A stretch of 64,000 nucleotides of DNA from the NCBI RefSeq assembly GCF_001613465.1, contig NZ_BDCK01000030.1:62001-126000 (forward strand). The letters run 5' to 3'. This document shows positions 50,149-57,871 of this stretch, in pieces. The notes below the pieces were generated by a model. That model did not search any database. It had not been told where the DNA came from and saw nothing but the letters and a program-made list of their open reading frames with translations. Each line of letters begins with the position of its first letter. Within the stretch, counting starts at the first letter, position 1. Made by a program: the position numbers and the translations under genes. The stretch is from Nocardia niwae NBRC 108934 = DSM 45340. Its GTDB lineage: Bacteria > Actinomycetota > Actinomycetes > Mycobacteriales > Mycobacteriaceae.

Positions 50149-51192
50149 ATGAGAAACGACTCGCCAGCACTTCTGGTCGTGGCAGCCATAGCGGGGCTGC
50201 TCGGCGCCGTGCCGGTATCGGTCGCGGCACCGGAGCCGATTCCCACCGTACCCGCCTCGCCACCCACCATGCCGGGACCGGTGTGGCCGATCGCTCCGAC
50301 AGAGAACTTGCCGCCTACGACCGCGCACACCGATCCACCGACCACCACGACCGGATCTGACCCGACGACCACGACCAAACCCGAACCGACGACCACGACG
50401 ACCAAGCCGGAGCCGACGACCACAACCACAACCACCAGACCGGAGCCGACAACCACCACGACGAGTCCGGAATCGACCACCGCTGCGACGAAACCGGATT
50501 CGACCACGACGAAACCGCTCCCGACAACTGCGCGACCACCGAGCGCGGGCCCGACCCCCGTACCGCGCGAGAGTTCCGATGTGCTTCCCGCCCCCATTCT
50601 CGCCGCACCGGCCACCGCCGAGCGAGGCACCGCGGTCACCGTGCACGGCGAGCGCTGGCCGTGCGACTCGGTTCGGGTCTTTCCGGACTGGTCCGAGGCA
50701 GTGACCGCCCGGGTCCGAGGTGGTTCGTTCGATGCTCGGACCGATGTGCCCGACGGAGCCGAACTGGGTCCGCACGCCGTTACCGCCGCCTGCCTGGGAA
50801 CGGCTCAGCGCGTTGTCGTGAAGGCATCCGTCGAAATAGTCCCCGCGGGGTTCACCGCTACCGAGGAACCCACGAGTCCCGGGCCCACCGGCGGGCGGAC
50901 CCCGAAGGACCGAGACGAGGACCGCGACCAGGACATCGGGGCCGGTGGCATCCTGGGCCTCGGAGGGTTCCTCCTCACGCTCGGGGGCGCAGCGCTGGCC
51001 CTGCGCAGCCGCCGGAAACGTCCGGATGAGGCGTCGCCCGACAAGGATTCGCATCCGCCTCGGGTGCGAGTGCACGTGGTCGCCGACGTCCCCCCAACAA
51101 TCCACATTCGCCAAGTCACCCGCGCTCCGGACGTGCGGGTACGGCTGCGGGCCTGCGAGCCGTGGCTGAACGTCAAGGAGGTACTCGGATGA
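50149..51192 (+). CDS. secreted Pro/Thr-rich membrane-anchored protein
   Basis: A 347-residue surface protein. The signal peptide ends near residue 26 (VSVAA). Residues ~40-140 are a Thr/Pro/Glu-rich stalk of PTTTTTKPEP-type repeats. An Ig-like domain (~150-245, with Cys near 177 and 215) follows, then a charged linker, one membrane helix (LGLGGFLLTLGGAALAL) and RSRRKR as stop-transfer. The ~55-residue tail is cytosolic. GGAGG lies six bases before ATG 50149. Its stop overlaps the next start. The stalk may be O-mannosylated, as such regions are in actinobacteria. Confidence 0.85.
   Translation: MRNDSPALLVVAAIAGLLGAVPVSVAAPEPIPTVPASPPTMPGPVWPIAPTENLPPTTAHTDPPTTTTGSDPTTTTKPEPTTTTTKPEPTTTTTTTRPEPTTTTTSPESTTAATKPDSTTTKPLPTTARPPSAGPTPVPRESSDVLPAPILAAPATAERGTAVTVHGERWPCDSVRVFPDWSEAVTARVRGGSFDARTDVPDGAELGPHAVTAACLGTAQRVVVKASVEIVPAGFTATEEPTSPGPTGGRTPKDRDEDRDQDIGAGGILGLGGFLLTLGGAALALRSRRKRPDEASPDKDSHPPRVRVHVVADVPPTIHIRQVTRAPDVRVRLRACEPWLNVKEVLG
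50325..50530. repeat. degenerate tandem repeat encoding the Thr/Pro stalk
   Basis: Repeated ACC/ACG-rich units (KPEPTTTTT-type peptides, 24-30 bp each) run through this interval. The units are imperfect, so the array is old or under selection for residues rather than bases. Confidence 0.7.
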
Positions 51193-51839
51193 CGAGTCCA
51201 ACGTCGATGAGGGCCCGCGCAGTTCTGTTCCAGAACGCCCCGCACGATGCCGCGGTGGATGAGCTGGCCGAGTGCCTGCACGAAAGGGGTGCCGAACGCC
51301 TGGCCCTGCGCAGGGCACCGGGTGTGGCCTCGATGCTGGGGTCGGCGGCTCTGCGCGAGGTGGCCGAGACCATCGATGGGCTGCTCGAGGTCGACCTGGG
51401 CAGTGTCGCGATCGAGGGTTGGCGCCGCTACGACCGGCTGCGCAGGGCGGCGATGCGCACCCGCGCCGGTGGAGCCGAACAGGTGACGCTGTTCGAACAC
51501 GAGATCACCCAGAGCTACCGTCCGTGCCTGGACGTCACCGTCGACGAAAACCCCGTGGGGGAGTTCACGATAGAAATCTGCGTCGCGATACTGCTCCAGC
51601 CGCTCGCCGCCACCGTCCGCAACGGGATGCTGATGGCACTCGGCCCCGGCGACTGCACTGTGACGGTATCGATCGGCGCGCCGGAACTCGGGCCGATCCT
51701 GAAGCGCGAACGCACATTGCACACCGCAACGATGGTCGACCTTCGATGGCCCATACCGCTCGTCGAGCAGCCTCCGGCCTCGCCTGGTGGTCACGTGCCG
51801 ATGGTGCGCTTGCCGCAATCCCGATGGGCGGGCGGCTGA
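51189..51839 (+). CDS. uncharacterised protein coupled to the surface protein
   Basis: A 216-residue soluble protein; ATG 51189 overlaps the surface-protein stop. It begins MRARAVLFQNAPHDAAVDEL after a short leader and later has YRPCLDVTVDENPVGEFTIE, which reads like a beta-sheet domain, and a final strand region. No signal peptide, membrane segment or catalytic motif was seen. It could sit on the cytosolic tail of the upstream protein; that is only suggested by coupling. Confidence 0.75.
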   Translation: MTSPTSMRARAVLFQNAPHDAAVDELAECLHERGAERLALRRAPGVASMLGSAALREVAETIDGLLEVDLGSVAIEGWRRYDRLRRAAMRTRAGGAEQVTLFEHEITQSYRPCLDVTVDENPVGEFTIEICVAILLQPLAATVRNGMLMALGPGDCTVTVSIGAPELGPILKRERTLHTATMVDLRWPIPLVEQPPASPGGHVPMVRLPQSRWAGG

Positions 51840-51960
51840 CGGACCGGATGGGGATGAACCAATCGCTACTGGGGCCGCAGTCCACCACGTCGTGAAGCCG
51901 CTCGGAGCATGGAGACGGAATTCCGATTCCGACCCGGAAAGATACGAAAGGAATGATTCG

Positions 51961-52437
51961 ATGATCAACACTCACACGCTCGTGGCAGGAGATTCCCTTG
52001 CGGCAATTGCGAAAAGATATTACGGGCAGGAGGAATTTTTCAAACTGATCGCCGCCGCCAGCGGTATACGGGATTTCAATGCGATAGAAGTGGGGATGGT
52101 GCTGATCATCCCCGATGTCAACCGCAAGCACACCGTCGCTGTCGGCGAATCCCTCGCAGACTTGGCAGCGCAATTCTATGGCCCGCGGAATTCGCACCTC
52201 TTCTCGTTGATCGTCGCGGCGAACGGTATCGGTCACCCCGACGAGATCCGCGTGGGCCAGGTGCTGATCATCCCCGGCATCTCCTACCGGATTGCTTCCG
52301 GTGACACTTTGCACCGGCTCGCCGAGCGGTTCTACGGTGACGCGACGCTGTTCCCGCTGATCGCCGATGCGAACGGGATCTCGGATCCCGGCCGCATCCG
52401 CATCGGCCAAGAACTGCTCATTCCCCCGAAGGACTAG
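51961..52437 (+). CDS. triple LysM-domain protein without signal peptide
   Basis: A 158-residue protein made almost wholly of three LysM repeats (about residues 3-49, 53-101, 106-155), each with a GxSLxxxAxxxYG start and an xIxVGxxLxIP end. LysM normally binds peptidoglycan, but no signal peptide is present. Cytosolic LysM proteins occur in phage-tail-like baseplates and stress proteins. It follows the unknown gene by 121 bp. Its stop overlaps the convergent gene by 4 bp (CTAG). Confidence 0.88.
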   Translation: MINTHTLVAGDSLAAIAKRYYGQEEFFKLIAAASGIRDFNAIEVGMVLIIPDVNRKHTVAVGESLADLAAQFYGPRNSHLFSLIVAANGIGHPDEIRVGQVLIIPGISYRIASGDTLHRLAERFYGDATLFPLIADANGISDPGRIRIGQELLIPPKD

Positions 52438-54032
52438 GCGACGGCAATCGTGATCGTCCTCGTCCGGGTCTCGGCGGGCAGCTTCGTGGTGTCGACCATC
52501 AGCACCTCACCCGAGTCCTGCACGCCGTTGGCCAGGAGTTTCGCCTTCAGTCCGAACGGCGGCCGGTCGCCGGTGGCGGCCTCGATGCCGAAGTCGCTGT
52601 CGTCGGAGATGTAGAGGGTTCTGCCGCCGTCACGGGTGGCGACGCCTTCGATCTTGTCGTGGCCGAAGAACTCGCCGTCGGCGTTCAGTCCGTCCAGGAG
52701 GCCGCCGAGGTCCAGGTCGGACTTCTTCGTGACGGGGGCGATGCCCGCCTTCCGCAACACGGCGACCCCGTCGGCGGTGGGCACGGCGCCGACGAGGAGC
52801 TCCAGCGGCTTGCCGTCGACCAGCAGGCCCAGTTTCGGATCATATTGCGCACCGGGGATCTTCGCCTGCGGGCCGATGTCGGTGGCGCCGGTGATGTCGA
52901 TGGTCCACAGTTTCTTGTTCGCCTTGGGCGTCTTGTTGCCGTCGCGTTCGTCGACCAGGAAGGTGGTGTTGGTCAGCGCCGTGATCTCGGAGACCGCGAG
53001 CTTCTGCTTCGGGTCCTCCAGTGGATACACGAATTCCCTGACCGCTCGGGTCTTCAGGTCCACGGTGACGATTCGGGTCATGGGCACCTCGCGCGCCGAA
53101 GCGACGCCCGGCGCGCTGAGCCCGCTCTGCACGATGCCGACCAGGGTGCTGCCGTCCGGCGTGATCGTGAGCCCCTCCATGCCCTGGTTGGGAGTGCGCA
53201 GCGAAAGCTCTTCGGGCAGACCCCGTCCCGGTGCCAGTCGCTCCAGCTCGGTGCCGTTGGCGTCGAAGTGCACAAGGAACGGCCCGTACTCGTCGGACAC
53301 CCAGAAGCTGCCGTCCGGCATGGCCGCCAGACCCTCGCTGTCGATCCCGTGATCGGTGGGCGGCAGGATCAAGCCGTTGAGGTCGCGGATGGTCTCGCCG
53401 GTGCCCGCCGAGGTGTCGATCAGGCCGTTGAACGGCAGGCCCGCCGAATTCCTCAACGGAATGGTGCGCTCCAGCACCATTTTGGTGCCGACCATCTTGA
53501 ATTCGGCGATGGCGGGCGTGAACGCCGGTACGGGAGTGAGCTTTTCGTTCTTACCCTTGCCGTCCACATTCGGACCGCGGTCGGTCAGACCGTAGAACTC
53601 GTCGGTCGAGCCGGGCACCGGTGTGAACGCCGACCCGTAGCCGCTGCCCTGCAGGCTCACCCCGCCGAAGTCGCCGAGCGGTGGGATATCGGTGGTGAAC
53701 AACTTCACGGCATCGGTGGTGGTCACGGTAAGGCGGTCGGACCCGGTGTATCCGGCGGCCGGCGTGTACACGACCGCACCGTCGGGGCGCCGGGTGATCG
53801 TGCCGTGCTGCGGATCGGCGATCCCTACCGCGGCGCTGCCGCCGGTCTCGGCGAGCAGATCATCGAGCGAGATCACCAAGGGCTGGTCCTTGGTCGCGGT
53901 GAAGTCCGCCTCCGAACTCGGCGACGAGCAGGCGGGCAGAAGGGCGGTCGCGCACACGGCGGCCATGACGAGTGCGCTTCGGGTAGTGCGGTGCGTTCTC
54001 ACCAGCGATGCGTACCGATCCGGGCCGACCAT
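52434..54032 (-). CDS. phytase-like/esterase-like lipoprotein
   Basis: A 532-residue exported protein. A signal with lipobox LLPAC near residue 35 suggests lipid anchoring. A small N-terminal beta domain is followed by a phytase-like beta-propeller (segments DFGGVSLQG, YGLTDRGPN, SEGLAAMPDGSFWVSDEY, EGLTITPDG, KIEGVATRDGGRTLYISDD). Proteins with this domain are often annotated as esterase-like activity of phytase; the real substrate is uncertain. The start ATG 54032 is a choice among upstream in-frame Met codons. Confidence 0.83.
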   Translation of the reverse strand: MVGPDRYASLVRTHRTTRSALVMAAVCATALLPACSSPSSEADFTATKDQPLVISLDDLLAETGGSAAVGIADPQHGTITRRPDGAVVYTPAAGYTGSDRLTVTTTDAVKLFTTDIPPLGDFGGVSLQGSGYGSAFTPVPGSTDEFYGLTDRGPNVDGKGKNEKLTPVPAFTPAIAEFKMVGTKMVLERTIPLRNSAGLPFNGLIDTSAGTGETIRDLNGLILPPTDHGIDSEGLAAMPDGSFWVSDEYGPFLVHFDANGTELERLAPGRGLPEELSLRTPNQGMEGLTITPDGSTLVGIVQSGLSAPGVASAREVPMTRIVTVDLKTRAVREFVYPLEDPKQKLAVSEITALTNTTFLVDERDGNKTPKANKKLWTIDITGATDIGPQAKIPGAQYDPKLGLLVDGKPLELLVGAVPTADGVAVLRKAGIAPVTKKSDLDLGGLLDGLNADGEFFGHDKIEGVATRDGGRTLYISDDSDFGIEAATGDRPPFGLKAKLLANGVQDSGEVLMVDTTKLPAETRTRTITIAVA

Positions 54033-54200
54033 CGGTTGGCGTCCAGCTGAACACGAATCATCGATCCCCACAACCATCCGATTATTCTGTCGTGACACCA
54101 GCGTTGGCGAGTGTCGACCGGGACACCGGCGACGCTTCTCGCGCGGGTGCGCGCCGGGCAGTGTGACCGTGGGCGGGTGGCAACCCGCCGGTCGGTGGTG

Positions 54201-54980
54201 CTACTCGCGCCAGACGGGAGGGCGCTTCGCCAGGAAAGCCGCCATCCCCTCGCGGGCGCCGGGAAGTTGAGCGGCGGCGGCCATGACTTCCAGAGCGAGG
54301 GCGTAGGCATCGGCTTCGGGACGGTCGAGCTGGCGATAGAGGGTGCGTTTGCCGAGTGCCTTGCTGGCTCGGCTGCCCCGGGTAGCGCGGGCGAGCAACT
54401 CGCTCACAGCGGTATCAAGGTCGGCGTCGGGTACCGCTCGGTTGATCAGGCCCCACTGCTCGGCGGTGCGGGCGTCGATCGGGTCGCCGGTGAGCGCCAG
54501 TTCCATCAGTCGTTTACGGCCCACCGCGCGAGCCACCGGCACGGCGGGAGTGTGGCAGAACCAGCCACCCTTGCCGCCGGGGAGCGCGAAACCGGCCGAC
54601 TCGGCGGCAACAGCCAGATCGCATGAGGCCACCAGCTGGCAGCCCGCGGCCGTGGCCAGACCTTGCACCCGGGCGATCACGACCTGCGGCACCGACTCGA
54701 TGGTCGACATCAGCTCGGTGCACAGGGTGAGCAGTTCCCGCACGCCGAGCAGGTCGCGCGCGGCGACGTCGGCGAAATCGTGCCCCGCGGAGAACACCGG
54801 ACCGTGCGCCCCGAGCACTATCCCGGTGGCGTCGGTCTCGCCAGCGGCCTGGAACGAGGCGAGCAGTTCGGCCAGATGCTCGCCCGACAGTGCGTTGCGC
54901 CGCTCCGGCCGGTTCATGGTGATGCGTACCGTGTCGCCATCCCGCGTGACCAGCAGATGCCGATACTCCAAGGCGGTCAT
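54201..54980 (-). CDS. crotonase-family protein (ECHDC3-like enoyl-CoA hydratase)
   Basis: A 259-residue crotonase. The oxyanion region reads GPVFSAGHDF and GLATAAGCQLVASCDLAVA. The usual catalytic Glu region is replaced by FALPGGKGGWFCHTP. Together with the ending KRPPVW this matches the ECHDC3 branch, which lacks a classical catalytic Glu. ATG 54980 follows GGTGGGG. The reaction is uncertain, though CoA-thioester binding is likely. Confidence 0.85.
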   Translation of the reverse strand: MTALEYRHLLVTRDGDTVRITMNRPERRNALSGEHLAELLASFQAAGETDATGIVLGAHGPVFSAGHDFADVAARDLLGVRELLTLCTELMSTIESVPQVVIARVQGLATAAGCQLVASCDLAVAAESAGFALPGGKGGWFCHTPAVPVARAVGRKRLMELALTGDPIDARTAEQWGLINRAVPDADLDTAVSELLARATRGSRASKALGKRTLYRQLDRPEADAYALALEVMAAAAQLPGAREGMAAFLAKRPPVWRE

Positions 54981-55082
54981 CACCCCACCGTAGAACGGAA
55001 CGAGCGACAACACGACACGTTGCCGCCGCCAGTGGTACGCACGATCGAGCACCGTGCGGGCAGCGCATCGCCCCTGCTGCGG

Positions 55083-55610
55083 TCAACTGCAGCAGGAGAC
55101 TCCAGAGGCGATCGCTTCCTTCTTCGCGGTGGAGCCGCAGCACGCGCCTTCGGCGGCTGCCTCTTCGGCGGTTCCGCAGCATGCTTGGACCGCGTCTTCG
55201 CCGCCGAGTTCACCGCCGCCCGGTGCGGGTGCGGTGCCGAAGGTGTCGCTGTCGGCCAGGACGGTGTAGACCTCCCAGCGCTCGTCGTTCGGGCCGGTGA
55301 CCCAGACTTTGTCCTGCGTGGCGAAGCAACAGGTCGTGGCGATCTGTTCCTCGGTGAACAGCCCGGCCTCCGACAGGCGGGCGATCTCGGCATGCACCTG
55401 GTCCGAGCTTTCGACCTCGACGCCCAAGTGGTTGACGCCGCCGCCATGGCCGGGGTTCTCGATCAGCACGAGTTTCAACGGCGGCTCGGCGATGGCGAAG
55501 TTGGCGTAGCCGGGCTTGCGCTTGGCGGGCTCGGTCTGGAACAGGGTCGAGTAGAACCGCACGGCCTGGTCGATGTCGTCGACGTCGAGGGCGAGCTGGA
55601 TGCGGGACAT
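55083..55610 (-). CDS. arsI: ArsI/CadI-type organoarsenical C-As lyase
   Basis: A 175-residue vicinal-oxygen-chelate enzyme that demethylates trivalent methylarsenite. Metal ligands Gln5, His61 and Glu113 match Gln8, His65 and Glu117 of Thermomonospora ArsI, and the substrate thiol pair is Cys94-Cys95 in ATTCCFATQDK. The C-terminal tail carries three extra CC pairs (ACCG, ACCGS, SCCS). GGAGG precedes ATG 55610. It is divergent from arsR and shares its operators. CadI-type cadmium induction is the related alternative name. Confidence 0.9.
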   Translation of the reverse strand: MSRIQLALDVDDIDQAVRFYSTLFQTEPAKRKPGYANFAIAEPPLKLVLIENPGHGGGVNHLGVEVESSDQVHAEIARLSEAGLFTEEQIATTCCFATQDKVWVTGPNDERWEVYTVLADSDTFGTAPAPGGGELGGEDAVQACCGTAEEAAAEGACCGSTAKKEAIASGVSCCS

Positions 55611-55627
55611 GACTACCTCCACTTGTG

Positions 55628-55685
55628 TGACATATATCGAAGAACTGGGTCGATGTCGAGTCTGCCACCTTTTCGACATATGTCA
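55628..55685. promoter_or_regulatory. paired ArsR operators between arsI and arsR
   Basis: The 14-mer TTCGACATATGTCA (55672-55685) faces a copy with one change, TTCGATATATGTCA, on the opposite strand (55628-55641). Each lies just before one of the divergent genes. On the minus strand TCGACA (55659-55654), a 17-bp spacer and TATATG (55636-55631) form a promoter for arsI whose -10 lies inside the operator. Confidence 0.75.
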
Positions 55686-55708
55686 ACAAAGTGGGTAGGG
55701 TGGATCCC

Positions 55709-56068
55709 ATGCCCAAGACGCTGCCCGTGATCGATATGTCCGCCCCGGTCTGCTGCGCGCCGGTCGCGGCCGGACCGGTCGACGACGCCGCCGCACTGGA
55801 AGTGGCGCTTCGGCTGAAGGCGATCGCCGACCCGGTGCGGGTGAAACTGCTGTCGCTGCTGCTGACCAGCGCGCCCGGCGAGGAGAACGGCGGCGACCTC
55901 GCCGCTGCGGTCGCAGTGTCGGAATCCACGGTCAGCCATCACCTCGGCCAGCTTCGCAAGGCCGGGCTGGTGGAATCCGAACGCCGCGGCATGAACACCT
56001 TCCATCGCGCCCGCCGCGACGCGCTCGCGGCGTTGTGCGTGGTGCTGGACCCGAACTGCTGCCGCTGA
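55709..56068 (+). CDS. arsR: ArsR-family arsenic-responsive repressor
   Basis: A 119-residue winged-helix repressor. The recognition helix is SESTVSHHLGQLRKAGLV. Cys pairs near the N-terminus (APVCCAPV) and C-terminus (PNCCR) are the expected As(III)-binding residues of the actinobacterial type, which binds outside the DNA helix. ATG 55709 was taken, giving PKTLPVIDMSAPVCC as in relatives. It is divergent from arsI. Confidence 0.9.
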   Translation: MPKTLPVIDMSAPVCCAPVAAGPVDDAAALEVALRLKAIADPVRVKLLSLLLTSAPGEENGGDLAAAVAVSESTVSHHLGQLRKAGLVESERRGMNTFHRARRDALAALCVVLDPNCCR

Positions 56069-56100
56069 CCGGGTATGGGGGAAACCCAGCCGTCGCAGAC

Positions 56101-56139
56101 TTGCATCCTGTACCCGAGTACAGGCTTACCGTGGCGTCA
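56101..56139 (+). promoter_or_regulatory. MerR-type promoter with dyad in a long spacer
   Basis: TTGCAT (56101-56106) and TACCGT (56127-56132) are separated by 20 bp (19 bp if TTACCG is the -10). The spacer contains CCTGTAC-CCGA-GTACAGG, a perfect 7-bp dyad at 56107-56124. Overlong spacers with such a dyad are the hallmark of MerR-activated promoters. The start codon at 56139 lies at the expected +1, so the transcript may be leaderless. Confidence 0.8.
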
Positions 56140-56483
56140 TGACGACTTCCTCTGCTCCTGCGGGGTGGGTGCCGGACGCGTGCACACTGCCGACGGTCGA
56201 GCAACCGATTCGCGTCGCGGAATTCGACCGATTCTTCGCCGAGTCGGTGCGGCGCGCCCGCCGGCGAAACCCGACTCGGCTGGATCTATTGCTGACCGTG
56301 GACGCCGGTCCGGCGGCGCGGGAGCTCGCCGCGCGAGAGGCGAACTGCTGTTCGTTCTTCACCTTCGGATTCGACTTCACCGATGCCGGGCCCGTCATGC
56401 GTGTCGGCGTCCCAGAGGCGTATACCGAAGTGCTCGACGTGTTCGCGGCGCGGGTCGAGACCGCAATCGGCGGTACGCGATGA
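56139..56483 (+). CDS. small protein preceding MerR regulator, CC motif
   Basis: A 114-residue protein from ATG 56139. Conserved-looking features are FDRFFAESVRRARR and a Cys pair in REANCCSFFTFGFDF, which may bind a thiophilic metal. It is coupled to the MerR gene by an ATGA overlap. It recurs beside MerR regulators in actinobacteria in my recollection, but I cannot name a family. A metal carrier or sensor partner role is inferred from the pair of Cys and the context. Confidence 0.7.
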   Translation: MTTSSAPAGWVPDACTLPTVEQPIRVAEFDRFFAESVRRARRRNPTRLDLLLTVDAGPAARELAAREANCCSFFTFGFDFTDAGPVMRVGVPEAYTEVLDVFAARVETAIGGTR

Positions 56484-56920
56484 CGGCCGGATTGCGCACG
56501 GGCGAACTCGCTGCGGCCGCGGGTGTGCATGCGCAAACCCTGCGCTATTACGAACGGCGCGGGCTGCTGGCCGAACCGGATCGCTCACTGGGCGGCCATC
56601 GGCTCTATCCGGAGCAGGCAGTGACCGTCTTGCGTGTGATCAAGGCCGCCCAGCGTCTCGGGTTCACCCTCGACGAGGTCGCCGAACTGCTCGCCGCGAC
56701 CCCTCTCGGCCGCCGCCGCGCCGAAGCCGGGTTACCGGCGCGGGTCGCGGCGAAACTGTCCGAGGTCGATGCGAAACTGGCCGAGCTGACCGCGGTGCGC
56801 GACATGCTGCGCGCCGCGGTGGCGGCAGGCTGTGACGACTTGATCGCGTGCAGCGAAAGACCGGGCTGCCCGGTGCCGTTCAGCACCGCTGCGCCGCGAG
56901 GTGGCGGCTGTGATCGTTGA
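56480..56920 (+). CDS. MerR-family metal-responsive regulator
   Basis: A 146-residue MerR protein. The helix-turn-helix and wing read TGELAAAAGVHAQTLRYYER, the dimer coiled coil follows, and a C-terminal Cys cluster (GCDDLIACSERPGCPVPF) resembles the Hg/As-binding region of mercury regulators. ATG 56480 overlaps the preceding stop. It most likely acts on the dyad promoter at 56101-56132 that drives its own operon. No mercuric reductase or transporter lies in the window. Confidence 0.88.
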   Translation: MTAGLRTGELAAAAGVHAQTLRYYERRGLLAEPDRSLGGHRLYPEQAVTVLRVIKAAQRLGFTLDEVAELLAATPLGRRRAEAGLPARVAAKLSEVDAKLAELTAVRDMLRAAVAAGCDDLIACSERPGCPVPFSTAAPRGGGCDR

Positions 56921-57080
56921 CGGTCGACACCGCGTTCGTGGGCTCCGATCGGGTCGGCGGTCTGTGTGCGTCGGCTGCTGCGTGGACCGGCACGGTCATC
57001 CGAAGCCAGACGCGACGACGACTGCGATGCCTTGATCACGGCGCAGGAACGAGGCGGCCTGCGACAGCAAGGATTCCTCG

Positions 57081-57626
57081 TCAGGCCGGTGGCGTGTGCC
57101 GCATGCCGCGCCACCCCAGCGGGAAGCGGACCCCGTGGGCCTGGACGTCGTGGATCAGCTGCGCATAGCCTTCGCAGACCTCACCGAGGTGAAGCCATGC
57201 CTCATGCCGCAGGTCCTTGTCGGAGACGTGCAGAACCGCCCACCACGCGTGGGCGTACGTCTGGGCGATATGGCTGATCACCTCGCCCAGGGAATGGGTG
57301 TGCCTGCGCGCTCCGGGGGCTTTCGGCACATGGACGGTCGCCCACGAATCGATCGCACCGATGATCTCGGCGATGCCGATGTGGACGCAGGCTTCATCGA
57401 AGTCGGCGGGTAGACGCCTTCGATTCTGGCGCACCGGGATCAGCGCCGCGTGCAGATCGCCCAGCTCTCTTGCCCATTCGATCAGCGACGACCCATGCCT
57501 GAGGTGGCCGGCGATCGCCGCCAAAAGCTGAGCGGGGCCGGGCAACGGTGCTTCATCTCGACCCGGATCGTCGTGATCGCGCTGCTGGGGTGGCTCGGCT
57601 CGGCAGCGAAAGGCCGTGGCGGTCAC
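57081..57626 (-). CDS. DUF4254 family protein
   Basis: A 181-residue mostly helical protein of DUF4254 (WARELGDLHAALIPVRQ, DFDEACVHIGIAEIIGAIDSW, HTHSLGEVISHIA). GTG 57626 was chosen: AAGGAG lies eight bases upstream, and the start overlaps the stop of a 25-codon upstream ORF. Longer in-frame extension runs through low-complexity arginine-rich frames and is not real. Function unknown; the family often sits near glycosyltransferase or regulator genes, but not here. Confidence 0.82.
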   Translation of the reverse strand: MTATAFRCRAEPPQQRDHDDPGRDEAPLPGPAQLLAAIAGHLRHGSSLIEWARELGDLHAALIPVRQNRRRLPADFDEACVHIGIAEIIGAIDSWATVHVPKAPGARRHTHSLGEVISHIAQTYAHAWWAVLHVSDKDLRHEAWLHLGEVCEGYAQLIHDVQAHGVRFPLGWRGMRHTPPA

Positions 57627-57700
57627 GACCACAACTCCTTCGGAGGTGCCGTGCAGGTGGGCGGAGGCCACCGGAATACTGCGAGGGTGGTTGTGGTCAT
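57623..57700 (-). CDS. 25-residue ORF translationally coupled to DUF4254
   Basis: ATG 57700 has GAAGGA seven bases upstream and opens MTTTTLAVFRWPPPTC, ending KELWS. Its stop TGA (57625-57623) overlaps the GTG start of the DUF4254 gene, and it contains that gene's ribosome site. It may be a leader peptide that couples translation, or a small peptide product; the Pro/Thr-rich C-terminal half with one Cys is not random-looking. Confidence 0.6.
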   Translation of the reverse strand: MTTTTLAVFRWPPPTCTAPPKELWS

Positions 57701-57871
57701 GGTGATTTCCTTCGGCTGGGGGCGGGTTTGACGCCGAGGACCGGCATCCGTCGTCCTCGACGCCGCGGTCGAACATCCCGGCGCGTGGGCCTGCCGCACG
57801 ATGTGGATCCGATCGCAGGCGATGGTCTCGCCGGGCCGGGGCTAGAGGGAGGGAAGCGGCGGGCGGTCTGT

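Noticed and set aside
50325..50530. Possible CRISPR or minisatellite array
   Set aside because: It is coding, in frame, and explained by Thr/Pro peptide repeats without uniform spacers.
46133..52437. Contractile injection (eCIS) locus suggested by LysM, peptidoglycan-binding and peptidase-like genes
   Set aside because: No sheath, tube, baseplate spike or AAA+ ATPase gene is present, so the idea is not supported.
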